From Phaseolus vulgaris (lineage: Eukaryota; Streptophyta; Magnoliopsida; Fabales; Fabaceae), in contig NC_023759.2 in the NCBI RefSeq assembly GCF_000499845.2, positions 38,793,172-38,857,171 on the forward strand: 64,000 nucleotides of DNA, read 5' to 3'. The notes below the pieces were generated by a model. It was given only the letters and a program-made list of their open reading frames with translations, searched no databases and was not told the origin of the DNA. Each line of letters begins with the position of its first letter. Positions within the stretch are counted from its first letter, which is position 1. The position numbers and the translations under genes are program-made. Of the stretch, positions 46,861 through 59,406 are shown in pieces.

Positions 46861-47942
46861 TATTTAAAATTTTGAATATCAATTAATATTTTTATTATAG
46901 ACACATTATATAAGCTTTTGATGCCCCTCCATTCCAAAACGAGTGAAGTTTGAATTGATATTCTCAATTTTTAAATGAAATGCTGATTATTTTTTTTATT
47001 TCTAGTTTATCTTCAAATTAATTACTTTGTCTCAATAAATACGATGCATTTATTGAGAAAATGAGATTGCTTTAGTTAAATTGCTTTTAGAAGTGATATT
47101 TATTAATTTTCTTAACTAGTAATTAAAAAAGCTTTAAACGTTCATTAAAGAGCGGAAAAAAAGTATACCATTTTATCTCTCTAATTAACTACTCATTTTA
47201 ACGTGTGGAGCATTAATTAAGAACAGTTCACGGAAAAAGTATTTAATGCATTATTGATTTTTTATAATAGCGACAACCAATTTGGAAAAAAATCTCTTAC
47301 ACGTCAAAAAGAAAAAGTAAACAAAAAGAGTAAATATTATAAAAAACCAGAAGTAATTAAAGAATAGGGTATTTTTAATAAACAGTAGAGGAGCTTAAAG
47401 TTATATGACGAGACTTCGGTCCTCCAATTCTTTTTCATATATAAAAATTTGTATATAAATAAAATAAATTTTAATTTTAATATATTTTATATATTTAACA
47501 ACTCTAAATTTTTGTAGTATTATAAAAAAAATTGACATTCTTATAATAACTACAAAAGAAAAATTAGTCGTAATGAAATAAATACATCACAAATATATTA
47601 GTGATGCAACACAATATTGTCACAAATTCACGAGTTACAAAATATTGGTGATAGAATACTTCACTTCATTATTAAATAAAAATATTTTTCTATCATAAAA
47701 TATAACATGCTTTTTTTATCAATAAAAAATATAATTAAATAATTTGAGACATTTAAAAAGTCAAACAATCACAACAACAAAGTGGTTTAAGTAAGTATAA
47801 AGTATTCTCAAATAGTATCTTACTTCAATCTAGTTATTATCTCTTAAGTGGTGAGATGATGTTTACTCATTTATGGTTTGTTTGGATTAGGAAGAGGATT
47901 TGAGTAATTAGATTTGAAAGGAAAATGTAAGAAAAGTAAGGT
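46861..47942. other. AT-rich intergenic DNA
   Basis: No open frame of note and no recognised element. Confidence 0.5.
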
Positions 47943-48385
47943 TGTTTGAATTTTGAATAGAAAAGGAACTCTGTCAGAGTGTTTAGTGAGCTAAGTCTCC
48001 TAAAATTTGAGTCTTATCTTCAGTGTTCTACACTTCAAGTGACGACTTTTCACCACTCATCTTAGAGTCTCCTCTCCTCCAAGTGACGTGACCACACCTT
48101 CATCATCCTAAGCTTCTCTTTCCTTTCATCTTTTTTATTTTTGCATTCCTTTATATTTTTGTGTTCATCTTTTTCTATTCAGTTTTCATCTTCTTTCTTT
48201 CCCTTATATGCTATTTAATTTCGTACCTATTTATCATCAACATCATATAATTGTGTTTTCTCTTTGTCCTCTAAAAGTGAACCTTCACATTTAGTTAACC
48301 ATTTGGTTAAGTTCGTGTCTAGTGGGAATCTTCATTGGGTTTATCACCATATTCTACTTAAAACAAAAACTCATAAACAAAGTGC
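47943..48385 (+). repeat. 3' part of an LTR of the 21168 family
   Basis: Follows the solo LTR at 21168 from 'tttgaattttgaatagaaaa' through 'ccactcatctt' and 'ttggttaagttcgtgt' to 'caaaaactcataaaca'. The left part is missing. Confidence 0.65.
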
Positions 48386-48479
48386 AACCCTTATAATTGT
48401 GTTGTTTGTACATATATTGTTTAAACTTTTAGAAACATTAAATTTTGATGGTTTAGTATTTAAGTGTTGTTTTTTTTCA

Positions 48480-49170
48480 AGTTAAATAGGCTTTTGAATG
48501 TTGTGGATTGTGTTTTGAAAGATATTGTATGATGAAAATTGTATTGAATTGAAGTCATACATTTGAGATAATGTATGAACTGATGTTTGTTTGCGTATTA
48601 AGTATTGATACCTATGTGGTAACAGAGATCTCCTAGCTTTACTAATGGTCTAAGCCACATAGACTAATATATCAGGTGGTGAGAAGTTGATGGGGAGTTC
48701 ATGCACACCGTGACATGAGATGCACGACTTAGGTTATATTGAACTTACCTTGATCATTTCTCTTGGATTCATTGGTAATCTAAGTCTTGGGGTATTAGGT
48801 TAGGTGTTAATCTTTGGTGTGACTTACTTAATACAAATCTTCCAAAAGGCGCGAATTCTTATTCTGTTTGTTGAATATCCTGGATGTGTAGATGCATATG
48901 GAGTCTATGTGATTGTTTTATGTTGAGATTTGAAGAAGATTGAATAATTGAAAATTTGATTCATGTAATTTGGTTTGCTCTTTTGATTGAATTATGTATA
49001 TTATAAAATTTTATTTTTACTAACTTAGCCTTACTTTTCTTGTTGTGGTGTGAATTGCAATGGTTGTACTATGTACACGAACAAATGATCATACAAGTAC
49101 TGGAAAGCCTAAAAGACTTTAGAGTTTTGTTTTGAGCTATGGATTGTAAATATTTGTATTTCTATAAGTC
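48480..49170 (+). repeat. Unknown dispersed repeat, copy 1 (related to 52080-52770)
   Basis: Aligns by eye with the second copy over features such as 'gtattaagtattgatacc' against 'gtattaagcaaagatata', 'catagactaatatatca' against 'catagactaagatattta', and 'gtggtgagaagttgatgg' against 'gtggtaagaagtttaatgg'. No frame is open in both. The class of element is not recognised. Confidence 0.5.
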
Positions 49171-50464
49171 ATAATAATGTATTAAGAATATTTTGAAAAA
49201 CTCTAAGCTTGTATACATGTAAAACTTGTATTGTAATAGTTAGATGTATTATTGAGACATTACAATTATACTATTAAGACAATAAATATTTATTGATCAT
49301 CAAACACATTCAAAAAGTCTACTTTAGACTTTCAAGGTTTTTGCAAGTGCAATTTTTTTTCATAAATTATGATTTTTGGTAAATTATTTTTACCAAAATG
49401 GTAAATTGTACATTATATAGATAACTTTAAAGTGGAAGTTATACTCATGAATATGACTTTAGGTCGAAAAATACTCCATGTGGAAGTCATATCCCACCAA
49501 TATAATTTTTCTAATTTCGTTAAAGAAAAAGTTGTATAACATCCTTAATTAAATTTGAAATTAAATTTAAATAAAAAGGTTAAAATATCTCTCAAATGTT
49601 CCAATTAATTCATTTCAATTTTTTCTGAAAAATAATTTAAAAATAAAGTCTACATGACTTGTAGGACTCTAGTATAAAATAATACAAATATATATAGTTG
49701 AAGTTATACTACACTTACAATTAAAAAATATATTAAATAAAAAGACATTCAACTCATACAGAAATTAAAAAAAAAAACACACACACACAATTAGGAATGT
49801 ATGATTTATGATGGTTATGACATGACATAGCCATCATAGTAGATCCACTCCAATAAAAACAGACTATACATATTCAGCTTAGTTTTATCGATAGCAGACT
49901 GAGTAAATCTCCGTTTGTCAGCCCTAAATTCATACTGCTCACTGGGAACAAATATAGTTGTTTTTTTTATAAACAAAATAAAGGAATATCATTTAAATTA
50001 ACCAAAGTCGACTTAAAATGTATCAAAACTATTTCAAAAATTACATAAATATAATAAAGGATTCTATATTTGTAATTTGTGTACTACACATTTTCTTCCA
50101 GTTTTACTTTTTTATGTTTTGTAATTGTTTTTTCTACACTTTTTTTTAATCGTTTTACCTGTATACAAATATAATTAATTTTACTAATTTTAAAACTTAT
50201 AAAAAATTACTATGATAATCTATGGAAATTTTATTTATAGCGGTTTGTTTTTTTAGTATTACTCTTTATATTTTGTAATTATTTTTTATATTTTTATTTT
50301 TTTACCTGTATAAATGTAATCAAGTTTATTAATTTTATAACCTATAAAAAGTACCACAATAAATAATATTTATCTCAATAAGAAAAATTACAAGTTCCTA
50401 TAACATAATAAAAAAAATTATGACTAAAGTATAATATCTATCTTATAAATCAGAGAAAATTGAT

Positions 50465-50511
<47 letters not shown>

Positions 50512-52079
50512 TAAATTTTAAGTCATAACTTAGCCAAAACGTGATCATTATATAGTGACTAAATGGATGTGCTTGAGTGTTTTTATATCTATAATATTAC
50601 TAATTAAGTATCACTAGTGATGAATCAAAGCTTCAACACTATATGCAAAACAACAAGAATATTTAAATAACAAACTAATTTTTCAATTTTATTAAACTAC
50701 TCATATTCATTTGAACATGTTCTAAACCTTAAATTTCCCCTCCTTTTGTAATACCAACAAGTTTGGTTTGTGAATCAAAATATGATTATAGAACACCAAA
50801 ATCACACAAACAACATTATGGTTCATTTTTGCAATTTTAATCCAATCTCAACATACTCAAAAAGTAAATAAAGATTTAAAAAATATAAAGAATTAAATAT
50901 AAATATTTTTAGAGTCATATTTCAGGATTCCTTACCTAATAATTGGGTAACCCAAGAAATAATTACTTCCAATATAGAAAAACACTGTTAAGATTGTATA
51001 GAATCTCCGAAACTTAAAAGAAATTTTTTACCTAAATTGTAAGATCTTGTTTCTCTTTCATTCTGCCACTTGCATGCAAGCATTTTCTTTTTCTTTTCTC
51101 TCTTTGAGATTTTTTTTGTCCTCTCTCTTTTCATGTAAATTTTTCTCTCTTTCATAATCTAATCAATCCTCATTGTAGTTGAAGGGTCAGGTAACATTTT
51201 CAGCAAAGAGACTTTTAGACGAAGCTTTGAACAACTTCTCACATGAACAAAAAGTTTTTTCGTAGAGAAGAAAAGTTCGAGTATGGAAAGCTATTTTAAT
51301 TAAACTTTAGTTAGCAAGATCAAAATACAATCTTTTGTTTGTAAATATCCTCATAGCATGATATTTCTTTGCATGTAAATATTGAAGTACCTTGAGTTGC
51401 ATGTAAGAGTAAAGTTCTTCAAGAGAAACTAAAGAACACCAGTTGCATTTGCATATGATATTTTTCAGTAACCTGAGGAAATCTGAAGGAAATCAGTTGC
51501 ATTTGTGCCTAACATTATCCAGTTGCATGTAAAACCAAATAACGTCCTTTGTATATGTCTCTATTGTTCCTATTAAGTATGCAGAGTCTTGAGAAACATT
51601 AGTTGCATGTGTGTCTAACATTTTCCATGTTATGTTAAGTCCAAAACCTTTGTTTAATTTATGGAACTAGGGTTTCTCCTTATATATCTAAATCTAAACC
51701 TCAATCGATTCTCGAGGCGTATGTAAGATCAACTCTCAACTTGAAAGAAAGAGTTTAGTGATCTTAAATAGGAGAATATTTCGATAATGTGAGGAGATAG
51801 TTATGTTTAAGTATCAAGGTGTTAATATTGAAGATTTTGTCTAAATTGCTTAAGTGAGAGTATCATCTCATATGTGCTTAAGTGAAGTATCATCTAAGTC
51901 ACTCTATTGAGTGCTTCATTTGATACCCATGCTTAGCATAACTATTTTTGTTCAAGTGAAAATATTGTTTGACATCCCTATCTGAGTGATCTTTATTTGG
52001 TCTGAATGATTACATTTGTTGTATATACTTGTGTTTTATGCATAAATTTTGTGCTTATTTGCTAGGATGATTGTTTCTT
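49171..52079. other. AT-rich intergenic DNA with microsatellite and degenerate repeats
   Basis: Contains an (AT)n run at 50468-50509 and several imperfect 'agttgcat(t/g)tg' repeats between 51390 and 51625. There is a possible LINE tail near 49580-49640 ('atctctcaaatgttccaa', 'tctgaaaaataattt'). No gene recognised. Confidence 0.5.
50468..50509. repeat. (AT)n microsatellite
   Basis: About 21 uninterrupted AT units. Confidence 0.97.
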
Positions 52080-52770
52080 TAATTCTGTGTATGTATACAC
52101 ACACACATGAAATGATATACTTATGTATGAGGTGTGATTTTGAAGTCACAAATTTGGGATGATATGTGAACCATGATTATTTGTGGGTATTAAGCAAAGA
52201 TATATGTTGTAACAAATATTCCCTAGTTTCATTGACTTTATTAAGTCTCATAGACTAAGATATTTAGTGGTAAGAAGTTTAATGGTTTTATTGTATCATT
52301 AAATCACATGTTGGAGTCTGAGGGAGTGAATCAGAACACTTGTTGAGGTTTAGGCAAGGGATACTTTAATCTCACCCTAATTCATATAGTCAATGTTGCA
52401 TATCTAAGGTGCTATAATAAGTTAAAGGCTAAATTTCTGGTAGAGAATGCTTAATACGGGTATTTTAGAAGGAGTCTATAATATTATTTGATGAATATCC
52501 TTGTTATGTGGATCGAGGTGTGATATGCATCTATGTGTTTTTCATATGATGAGAAAAACTAAAAGATTATATGGCTTAGTGTTAAATTACATAAACTTAT
52601 AATTTATGGATTTCTTATAGTTCATTTTGGTAGCTTACCTTCTATTGATCGTTCTCTATATGATAACTTGTCATGAATTTATTAGGTACATAAGTAGACT
52701 CAATTGTAGATCTTAGAATTGCATCTGGAGACGTGATTGAAAGCATGTAAGAGTAAGGCTTGGTTATTGT
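52080..52770 (+). repeat. Unknown dispersed repeat, copy 2 (related to 48480-49170)
   Basis: Diverged copy in the same orientation as the first, 3.6 kb further on. Confidence 0.5.
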
Positions 52771-52801
52771 TTTCCTTTTTTTTTCTTTTATAGACAAACC
52801 C

Positions 52802-52851
<50 letters not shown>
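52802..52851. repeat. (CA)n(TA)n microsatellite
   Basis: About seven CA units followed by about seventeen AT units. The open frames across it on both strands are repeat artefacts. Confidence 0.95.
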
Positions 52852-52853
<2 letters not shown>

Positions 52854-53329
52854 CAAACATTGTTATTTTCCAATTTTGTGTTATAAATGATTGTGAATCA
52901 GACTATTGTAACCATTATGGAATTATTTTTCTGGGATTTTACATAAATAACCAAAACATTTATTAAAAAAAACTAACTGAAATAATAATTCTTCATCTAA
53001 ATGCACTTGTGAAACCTTAAGATACTTATATGTTAAAAAAAAAATATTTAATGTAAAATAAAACTTACTCTAAATCAAAATTTCACCAAAAAAATAGTTG
53101 AAGACACAATCATCTCTTAACTAGCAATATATGTTAAGAAAATAACTAGCAATATATACTAAAAATATTTAGAAAATTAAAAAAGATTAGAAAGATATTG
53201 CGAGTTTTTACAGATAAATAAAATTATAATTTATGTATAAAAAAATACTTTTTATTTAAGATTTCTTATAAATAAATTCACAGAACTAAAATAAGCTTTT
53301 TAGCCTAACTCAACCCCATAGATTATATA
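52852..53329. other. AT-rich spacer
   Basis: No gene or element recognised. Confidence 0.5.
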
Positions 53330-53545
53330 TTATGGATGGTCCGATAGCGACCCGATAACGGGTGGCACGATAGGCCCAACACAAACACTCGCTAGGATAG
53401 GCTCGAAATGGCTCTGATACCATATTACGAAGTGGACTTTAAGCCTAACTCAACCCCATAACACCGGCTCATAGGGTTGAGGTTTGCATCCACTTATATA
53501 CAATGAAAGGCTCTAATCTCTAGTCGATGTGGGATCTCTAACACA
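53330..53545 (-). mobile_element. TRIM-like element end with intact initiator-Met-type PBS
   Basis: On the minus strand: TGTTAGAGATCCCACATCGA at the left border (53545), 'gtatataagtggatgcaaac', then 'aatatggtatcagagcc' (TGGTATCAGAGCC, the initiator tRNA-Met PBS) and a GC-richer internal segment. It is the best preserved member of the family also seen at 5130 and 40087. Confidence 0.65.
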
Positions 53546-53769
53546 TTACTTTTATAAAATTTATATGATTTATTCACAATGTAATGAGAATAGTAACTAT
53601 ATAATAAAATATAATTTTGTATAATTTTGTTAAGGTTAACTTATATAGTAATATATATCATGTTCTTTTTTATTACTTAGTGTTTTAAGGAAATGCACGT
53701 ACACATGTTAGATAGATGGAGATTCTGAGGAGAAAATGATGGAAATTTTAGTGTAAGATTAGCTTATAA

Positions 53770-55590
53770 CATCCTACACAAGAATTATGTTAGGGGAAAT
53801 TTTATTCTTTAAGATTTTCTGGAAGGTAAAGATACTCTTTAGTGTTCATTTTCTTTTGTGGAGTTTTATTGGACAAAATACCAACTACACTGAATTTAAC
53901 TAGGAGGGGTGGGTCAGACCTCATTTTTATGTCCTTTCTGCCTACATTTTGAAGAATATGCCCGACACCTTTTTCTAAAATGTCTAGTATCCAAAGTTGT
54001 CTAGAACACAAGTTGTAAATGAGTGGGAATACGAGTAGTCGATTATAATAACACTTGGTATCATTTTCAGCAATTCTATTTACAAAATTTGAATAATACA
54101 AAAATCTAGCTTGGAAGGGGGTATATGTAGGAATTATTTGGAGCATCTGGGACTTCAGAAACATAATCGTGTTCAAGGAACAAAGGTTAAATCAGGATGA
54201 AGTGTTCCATATGGCACACTAAAGGCTTGGCTATGGTTGAAAAATAAAATACTTGCTTTCATAGCTTATTTTTTTGATTGGATGTTGTGCCCAATTGAAT
54301 GTCTTAAATCAATCACCTAATTGCAATTTACATGATATACGTAGACTGTATTAAGTATGTGAACTTTATGAAGAGTTGGCTTTGTTTCTACGTGTTCTAC
54401 TGTGTTTAAATCGGAGCTATGTTTTTTTATTCTATGTGGGTTCTGATGAGTTTAATTCACATGTTATCACACTTTTTAAGCAAAATGACAACCAAAGGCA
54501 GGGAAAAAGTTATGTGTGTACATATGCAGGAAATGAGACTTACAAAATCTTAACAACAACTCATACAAGGACATCTCTATTTGTTGTACTGATTGGATGC
54601 GTATAAATAATTTAGAAGGAGGTTTGGATGTACCAAATAAGTAAGTAGGACCTTGTGGTAGCCAGAGTAACAATTGTTGGTCCTGAAATGAAAAAACTAG
54701 AAAGATCAATATTAGAAGTAGAACCATGAAGAGGATCTTTTGTATCTGAAAGACAAAGACAGTTATATGTATGTGTGTTTGATGTCTTGAATTGGCGAAA
54801 CAACTAAATGATTGGCAGAGAAATGATAGGTTGTGATTTGAACACTATGGAGGAAGTAGAAACACATGCAGGTAAATATATATAGGTTTTTATGCATTGA
54901 TCGATGTGTTATGAGTCTATGTTAAACTGGTTTAAGAAAATAAAAGCTTTGGGTTGATCCAACATGCACTTTGAATGTTGAAATTTACTTTACATGCAAC
55001 CGAATTTAAATGTGCACTTTGTTTTAAGTGGTATTAATGATCTGCTATGATCTCCTTGACCTATAGTGTTGCTTTAACTACTTTGTTATCTCTTTTTTAG
55101 TACTAAATGACTAGGAAAGGTGTATGCTTAATGTTTTGTGAAAAAAAAGGAATAACAATTATCTAAGTGGTTATGGACGCTACAATAGGACCTTCGAGAT
55201 AACAAATGGAGGATGACATTAGAGAATTTTAAGTATATAGAAAACTAATAGAAGAATATGAGCAGTAGATCAGAGCGGATTATGGTGGTACAGGAATGTA
55301 GAATACATCTTCTTAATTTTTTGATTTCATTTTCTTCTGGTTTAGAGGATGCTTTTGTTTTGTATAACTTTGACTGATGTTTATGTATGGTTTATGTTAA
55401 ATATTTTATGAAACCGATGTGACTGTTGGACTTTTTGGATCATGTGGATCCATATGGTGTGTGTTTGAAGTTGGAAAAAGTTTAGTAGGAGTACTTCGGG
55501 TAGCTTTTTGTAAAAATATTTGAATATCTCTTCAATACTCTTATGTATTAATTTGTTCAGTGTTGATAAAAAATGTTTTTTATTTATCAT
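53770..55590 (+). mobile_element. LINE 3' remnant (zf-RVT end and 3'-UTR)
   Basis: Shifted frames near 53890-54230 show the end of plant LINE ORF2: a CPFC/RHLFLKC-like segment, then GVYVGIIWSIWDFRNIIVFK (54118-54177) and a Trp-rich 'WLWLK'-type end. The 3' end has 'ggagtacttcgggtagc', 'tactcttatgtattaat' and 'gataaaaaatg' near 55590. The middle (54340-55300) has no recognised coding and may include another insertion. Confidence 0.6.
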
Positions 55591-55801
55591 ATTACGTTAT
55601 GTATTCATATTTATATAAATATGTATTCATATTTATAATTGTTATCACACATAAACTTAAGTTATAATATTTATTAGAATATTAAACTTAAATAGTTATT
55701 ATATAAATATTTTAAGATATTAATTATAATTAAAAAATATTATATAAATTTCATAATATACAAAACAGTTTTTCAAAACTAATTTTCTATAATTTAGTTA
55801 A

Positions 55802-56246
55802 TGTACCGGTCGGGTCCGTACGACACCTGAAGGTCCGACACCCGGTCAAGATCGACTGACACGACCAAAACCATTATGCCCAAATATAAGATTAACGAGA
55901 CTAATTAATGATCAAGCACTAGGTAATACACTTTTAATCATGATCCAAATTCCTAATCTGACCCAATAACAAATGGTCCATGATAATCATATAAATAGGC
56001 ACAAATTTTAGGAATTAGGTACGTCATCATCTAGTACTAATAGCACCGAGTGCCGAACACCAAATTCTCACTTGAGCGTCGAAGTGCCTTTTGCAAGTAC
56101 CATCCGAGAGTGAATTTCACGAAGACGAGGAGTGGAGAAGTCCAAGAAGGACAAGGCGATCGTTTCTAGAGAAAAGGAGAAGATGTAAACTGAGCGACCG
56201 AGAAGGAAGACAATAGTTCTCTTGGTTCTAACCCTGTTCGAAAACA
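55802..56246 (+). repeat. 5' LTR of the Tat-type element
   Basis: 445 bp, TGTACCGGTC...GAAAACA, with 'catataaataggcac' near 55990 as a likely promoter. It is followed by the PBS-like 'ttggcgcccactatgggg' (56249-56266), typical of Tat/Ogre-type plant elements. Confidence 0.88.
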
Positions 56247-56294
56247 ATTGGCGCCCACTATGGGGTCGAGAGAATTTGAAGAAGGAAGAAGGTA

Positions 56295-57693
56295 ATGGTG
56301 TCAACTAGAAACATGGTGAACGAGAGGATGTCAGAGGCTGAGCAGATGACGTTGTTGATGTCTCTGCAAATGGAGATGTCTGAGATGAAGAAAAAGAATA
56401 AGGAGGAGATTCTTGCTTGAGGGAAAATGAAGAGATGAAGAGAAAGTTGGCAGCGAGAGGTCCATCTGGCGGATGAGCAATCCCGCAATGGAAGTCTCTT
56501 ATGACACCCACCGACATTAAGACTATCAAGGAACCGAAGCCCACTCATACCTAAGAATCTGAAGGCGAGTCCTACTTGAATAAATTGTTTCCCACGTTTG
56601 GCACCTTGGACATATCCCGAAGACACCCATTCACTGACTACGTGATGGGAGCCAAGCTACCACTCATGTGGAAGGGCTTGAACATAGACCGCTACGATGG
56701 GACGACCGATTCTGATGAACACGTAAACGTATACATTACGTACATGAGCTTGTGTACCTCAGACAGTGTAGTCCTGTGTCGAGTGTTCCCAACCTCGCTG
56801 AAGGGAAGAGCTTTAACCTAGTTCAAGAGGCTTCCCCCGAATTCCATCAACTGCTTTGAGACCTTGGTGTCCAAGTTCGGGACATAGTTCGCCACAAGCC
56901 GACCGCATCACCTATCTTCCATAGCCCTGGTTAACATTCAACAGGAGAAAAGGGAGTCACTTAGGCTGTTCATGGAGAGGTTTAGCAAGGTGACATTGAA
57001 CATCCGGAATTTGAGTCCGACGTGGCCATGCACCACATTGTCACGACGCTTCGACCGAGACCATTTGCCGACAGCCTATGCAAGAAGTAGACGAAAAATT
57101 TGGACGAGCTCAGGCAGAGAGCGGCCAAGTACATCCAGCTCAAAGAGCTGAGAGAGTATAGAAGTCAAGCAAGGGTTGAAGTTAGCAGTGATAAGGGGAA
57201 GGAGAAAGAGAAAGAGCAATCAAGCCGACCTGCCATTCATCGAGGAGATAAGCGCAAAGAAACCCAAGCTCCCCAATTTATGAGGTATACCCCTTTGAAT
57301 ACTGGTAGGGGAAGGCTTCTAGACAAAGCCCTGAGTGTCGACCTCATTCTAACACCGAGAAGGGCCATGAGTCCCAATAATGTCGATTGGTCACAAAAGT
57401 GCAACTACCATCGAAACAACGGGCATAGTACCGAGGAATGTCAAGCACTGAAAGACAAGATTGAAGAACTGATCCAAGTCGGACATCTCCGCCAATGCGT
57501 TCAAAGGGGAAACATGAATACAAAGCGTTCTCCTCCGAGAAGAGAGAAAGCAATTGAACGAAGGGATTACAACCCTCGTCGATCCAACGAAAATGATCGT
57601 CGATTCGAGCATCAGTCGAGAAGGGAGGAACCTCAGAGAGGAGATGGAGGCGAAAAAAGACGAAACATGTCGTATATGAGCCAAATGGTTTGA
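56295..57693 (+). pseudogene. Broken gag of the Tat-type element
   Basis: ATG at 56295 starts an N-terminal Met/Glu-rich part that hits a stop near 56420. The capsid-like domain continues in another frame at 56576-56821 (PLMWKGLNIDRYDGTTDSDE, VVLCRVFPTSLKGRALT) and ends at a TAG where a Trp is expected. Further parts lie in shifted frames (RLPPNSINCFETLVSKFG, LVNIQQEKRESLRLFMERF). The last part, 57100-57693, is open (DELRQRAAKYIQLKELREYR, CNYHRNNGHSTEECQALKDK). The final ~15 codons appear to be antisense-ORF sequence read backwards, i.e. past the deletion junction. Not functional. Confidence 0.85.
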
Positions 57694-58181
57694 AGAGAGG
57701 CCCAAGTGTTAGGTGAGGTTGGGAGGGAGCAATATTAAGTGCCCAAATGACACCCATGATGAAGTTATCAAAGGGAAGCACTACGTGTAAATATGAGAAA
57801 AGGCAAGAGTAAACAAAGAAAAAAAAATGGTTTCTGAAGGAGCCGACCGATATAGATGGTATCGGCCGGATGACAATAATCGATTTCCAAAATTCCATCA
57901 TTAGCATCCGGCTTCAAAATATTATACTTATCTACAAAAGTAGAAATATAGGATGAATCCCTAAACACAGAGGTGAATCCGGTCACCTTGGGATCAACCC
58001 AATCAAATCCCGAACGATGGAATGACTCTTTGACAAGGTATGACTAGTCGACAACGCCTTCTGGATCATTGACCTTTACCGAAGCCTCCACGGGAGGCAA
58101 CGTTTGAATTTCCCTGATTGATAGAGGTTCGGACGTGGAGGAACCAGAAGAAGAGGAAGACGAAGAGCGAGGGGAAGACAT
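57675..58181 (-). pseudogene. Antisense ORF (aORF) of the Tat-type element, broken
   Basis: Start ATG at 58181-58179 on the minus strand (MSSPRSSSSSSSGSS..., with IREIQTLPPVE following). An in-frame TAG lies at 58044-58046. The same frame continues (FDWVDPKVTGFTSVF, YCHPADTIYIG) to a run of nine A (57819-57827, plus strand), where the frame shifts to the part reading FVYSCLFSYLHVVLPFDNF. It ends where gag-derived sequence begins near 57675. Antisense ORFs in this position are known from Tat-lineage elements such as Grande; their function is unknown. Confidence 0.65.
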
Positions 58182-58279
58182 GACTAACCTCTCGAAATGT
58201 ATGGAAAACACCTTGCCAGAGTGATTAGGTTTCGGGAGTCGCAACAAACAAGCAGTGAAACAGAACAGTGGGACACCAC

Positions 58280-58289
58280 TATTTATAGC
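58280..58289 (-). promoter_or_regulatory. TATA box in front of the antisense ORF
   Basis: On the minus strand 'ggctataaatagtggtg' lies about 100 bases before the aORF ATG. It is a near-ideal plant TATA context, which supports a separate antisense transcript. Confidence 0.6.
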
Positions 58290-58479
58290 CTCAGAGGAGA
58301 GAGGAATAGTAAACGTTTCTCTCACCTCAACCGTTGGATCTTCCTCGACGTCCAAAAACCCAAGAAATCATTACTCATCAAGTCATGCGTTCGGTGCTGC
58401 TAACGTCACATCTCACCTCGGAAAGCGCAACTGTCACAAAGACTCTTTGGATTCGAGCTCCTTGAGTTTGGGGGACAAG

Positions 58480-58921
58480 TGTACCAGTCAAGCCTGTACA
58501 ACACCTGTAGGTCCGATACCCGATCATGACCGATCGCTCAACCAAAACCATTACGCCCAAACAGAGGATTAACGAGACTAATCAATGATCAAACATTAGG
58601 TGATACACTCTTAATCATGTCCAAATTCCTAATCTGACCCAATAACAAAGGACCTATGATAATCATATAAATAGGCACAAATTATAAGAATCAGGTACGT
58701 CGTCATCCAGTACTAATAGCACCGAGTGCCGAACACCGAATTCTCACTTAAGCGTCGGAATGTCTTTTGCAAGTACTATCCGAGAGTGGAGTTTATGAAG
58801 ACGAGCAGTGGAGAAGTGCAAGAAGAACAAGGTGACCATTTCTAGAGAAAATGAGAAGAGGTAGGTCGACCGACCAAAAAGAAGATAATAGTTCTCTTGG
58901 TTTCAACCTTGTTCGAGAATA
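58480..58921 (+). repeat. 3' LTR of the Tat-type element
   Basis: 442 bp, preceded by the purine-rich 'gtttgggggacaag' and followed by TSD GTTAA. It ends TA where the 5' copy ends CA. Confidence 0.88.
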
Positions 58922-58926
58922 GTTAA

Positions 58927-59406
58927 AAATGATACTTATAATTTGTAAGAAAATTTAAATTAAAAAAAATTAAAAATTAGATGCACTTTTAATAAAAAAA
59001 AAAATTAAATATAATTTATATTTTATCTTATTATTTATTTATTTATTTTTATAGGTGGTCACTAAGCATTGGATTATCATGTCTTTATGTTATTATAAAT
59101 ACAGCTTGAAATTTCTAATCATATATATTAAATTAGTATATTTAATTAATTTAATTAGCATACTATATATATAATGATTTTATCTATTATATAGTTTTAG
59201 TTATATTCATTAATACATATTAAATATTATATTTATTAAATATACAAAATTTATTAAATTTAGTAAATGCAATGAATGTCATCATATATTATATTCACTA
59301 ACATTAAATATATATGAAATGCAATTAATGGTTATTATATATTTATTATAACTATTTGAATGATTACACCAATCCATGTCCAACGCACACGTGTAAATGT
59401 TTGCAG
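58927..59406. other. AT-rich spacer
   Basis: No gene or element recognised. The right end carries the left TSD of the hAT-type MITE. Confidence 0.5.

Larger units (their letters stand above)
55802..58921 (+). mobile_element. Non-autonomous Tat-type Ty3/gypsy element, 3.1 kb, TSD GTTAA
   Basis: LTRs 55802-56246 and 58480-58921, TGTACC...(C/T)A, flanked by GTTAA at 55797-55801 and 58922-58926. Internal order: primer-binding site, broken gag, then an antisense ORF and polypurine tract. The whole pol is deleted. The LTRs differ at many positions, mostly C/T and G/A changes, so it is much older than the 27-kb element. The GC content is well above the surroundings. Confidence 0.9.

Noticed and set aside
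52642..52966. Frames across the (CA)n(TA)n microsatellite on both strands
   Set aside because: The residues are products of the dinucleotide repeat (YIYIYI, HTHTHI).
54376..54803. Short frames on both strands within the third LINE region
   Set aside because: No recognisable domain in either frame. A copia-like reading on the minus strand was considered but no conserved motif could be confirmed.
57344..57675. Right-hand part of the 187-codon minus-strand frame
   Set aside because: Only the part beyond ~57675 resembles the antisense ORF. The remainder is the reverse of the gag C-terminal coding region and shows no family motif.
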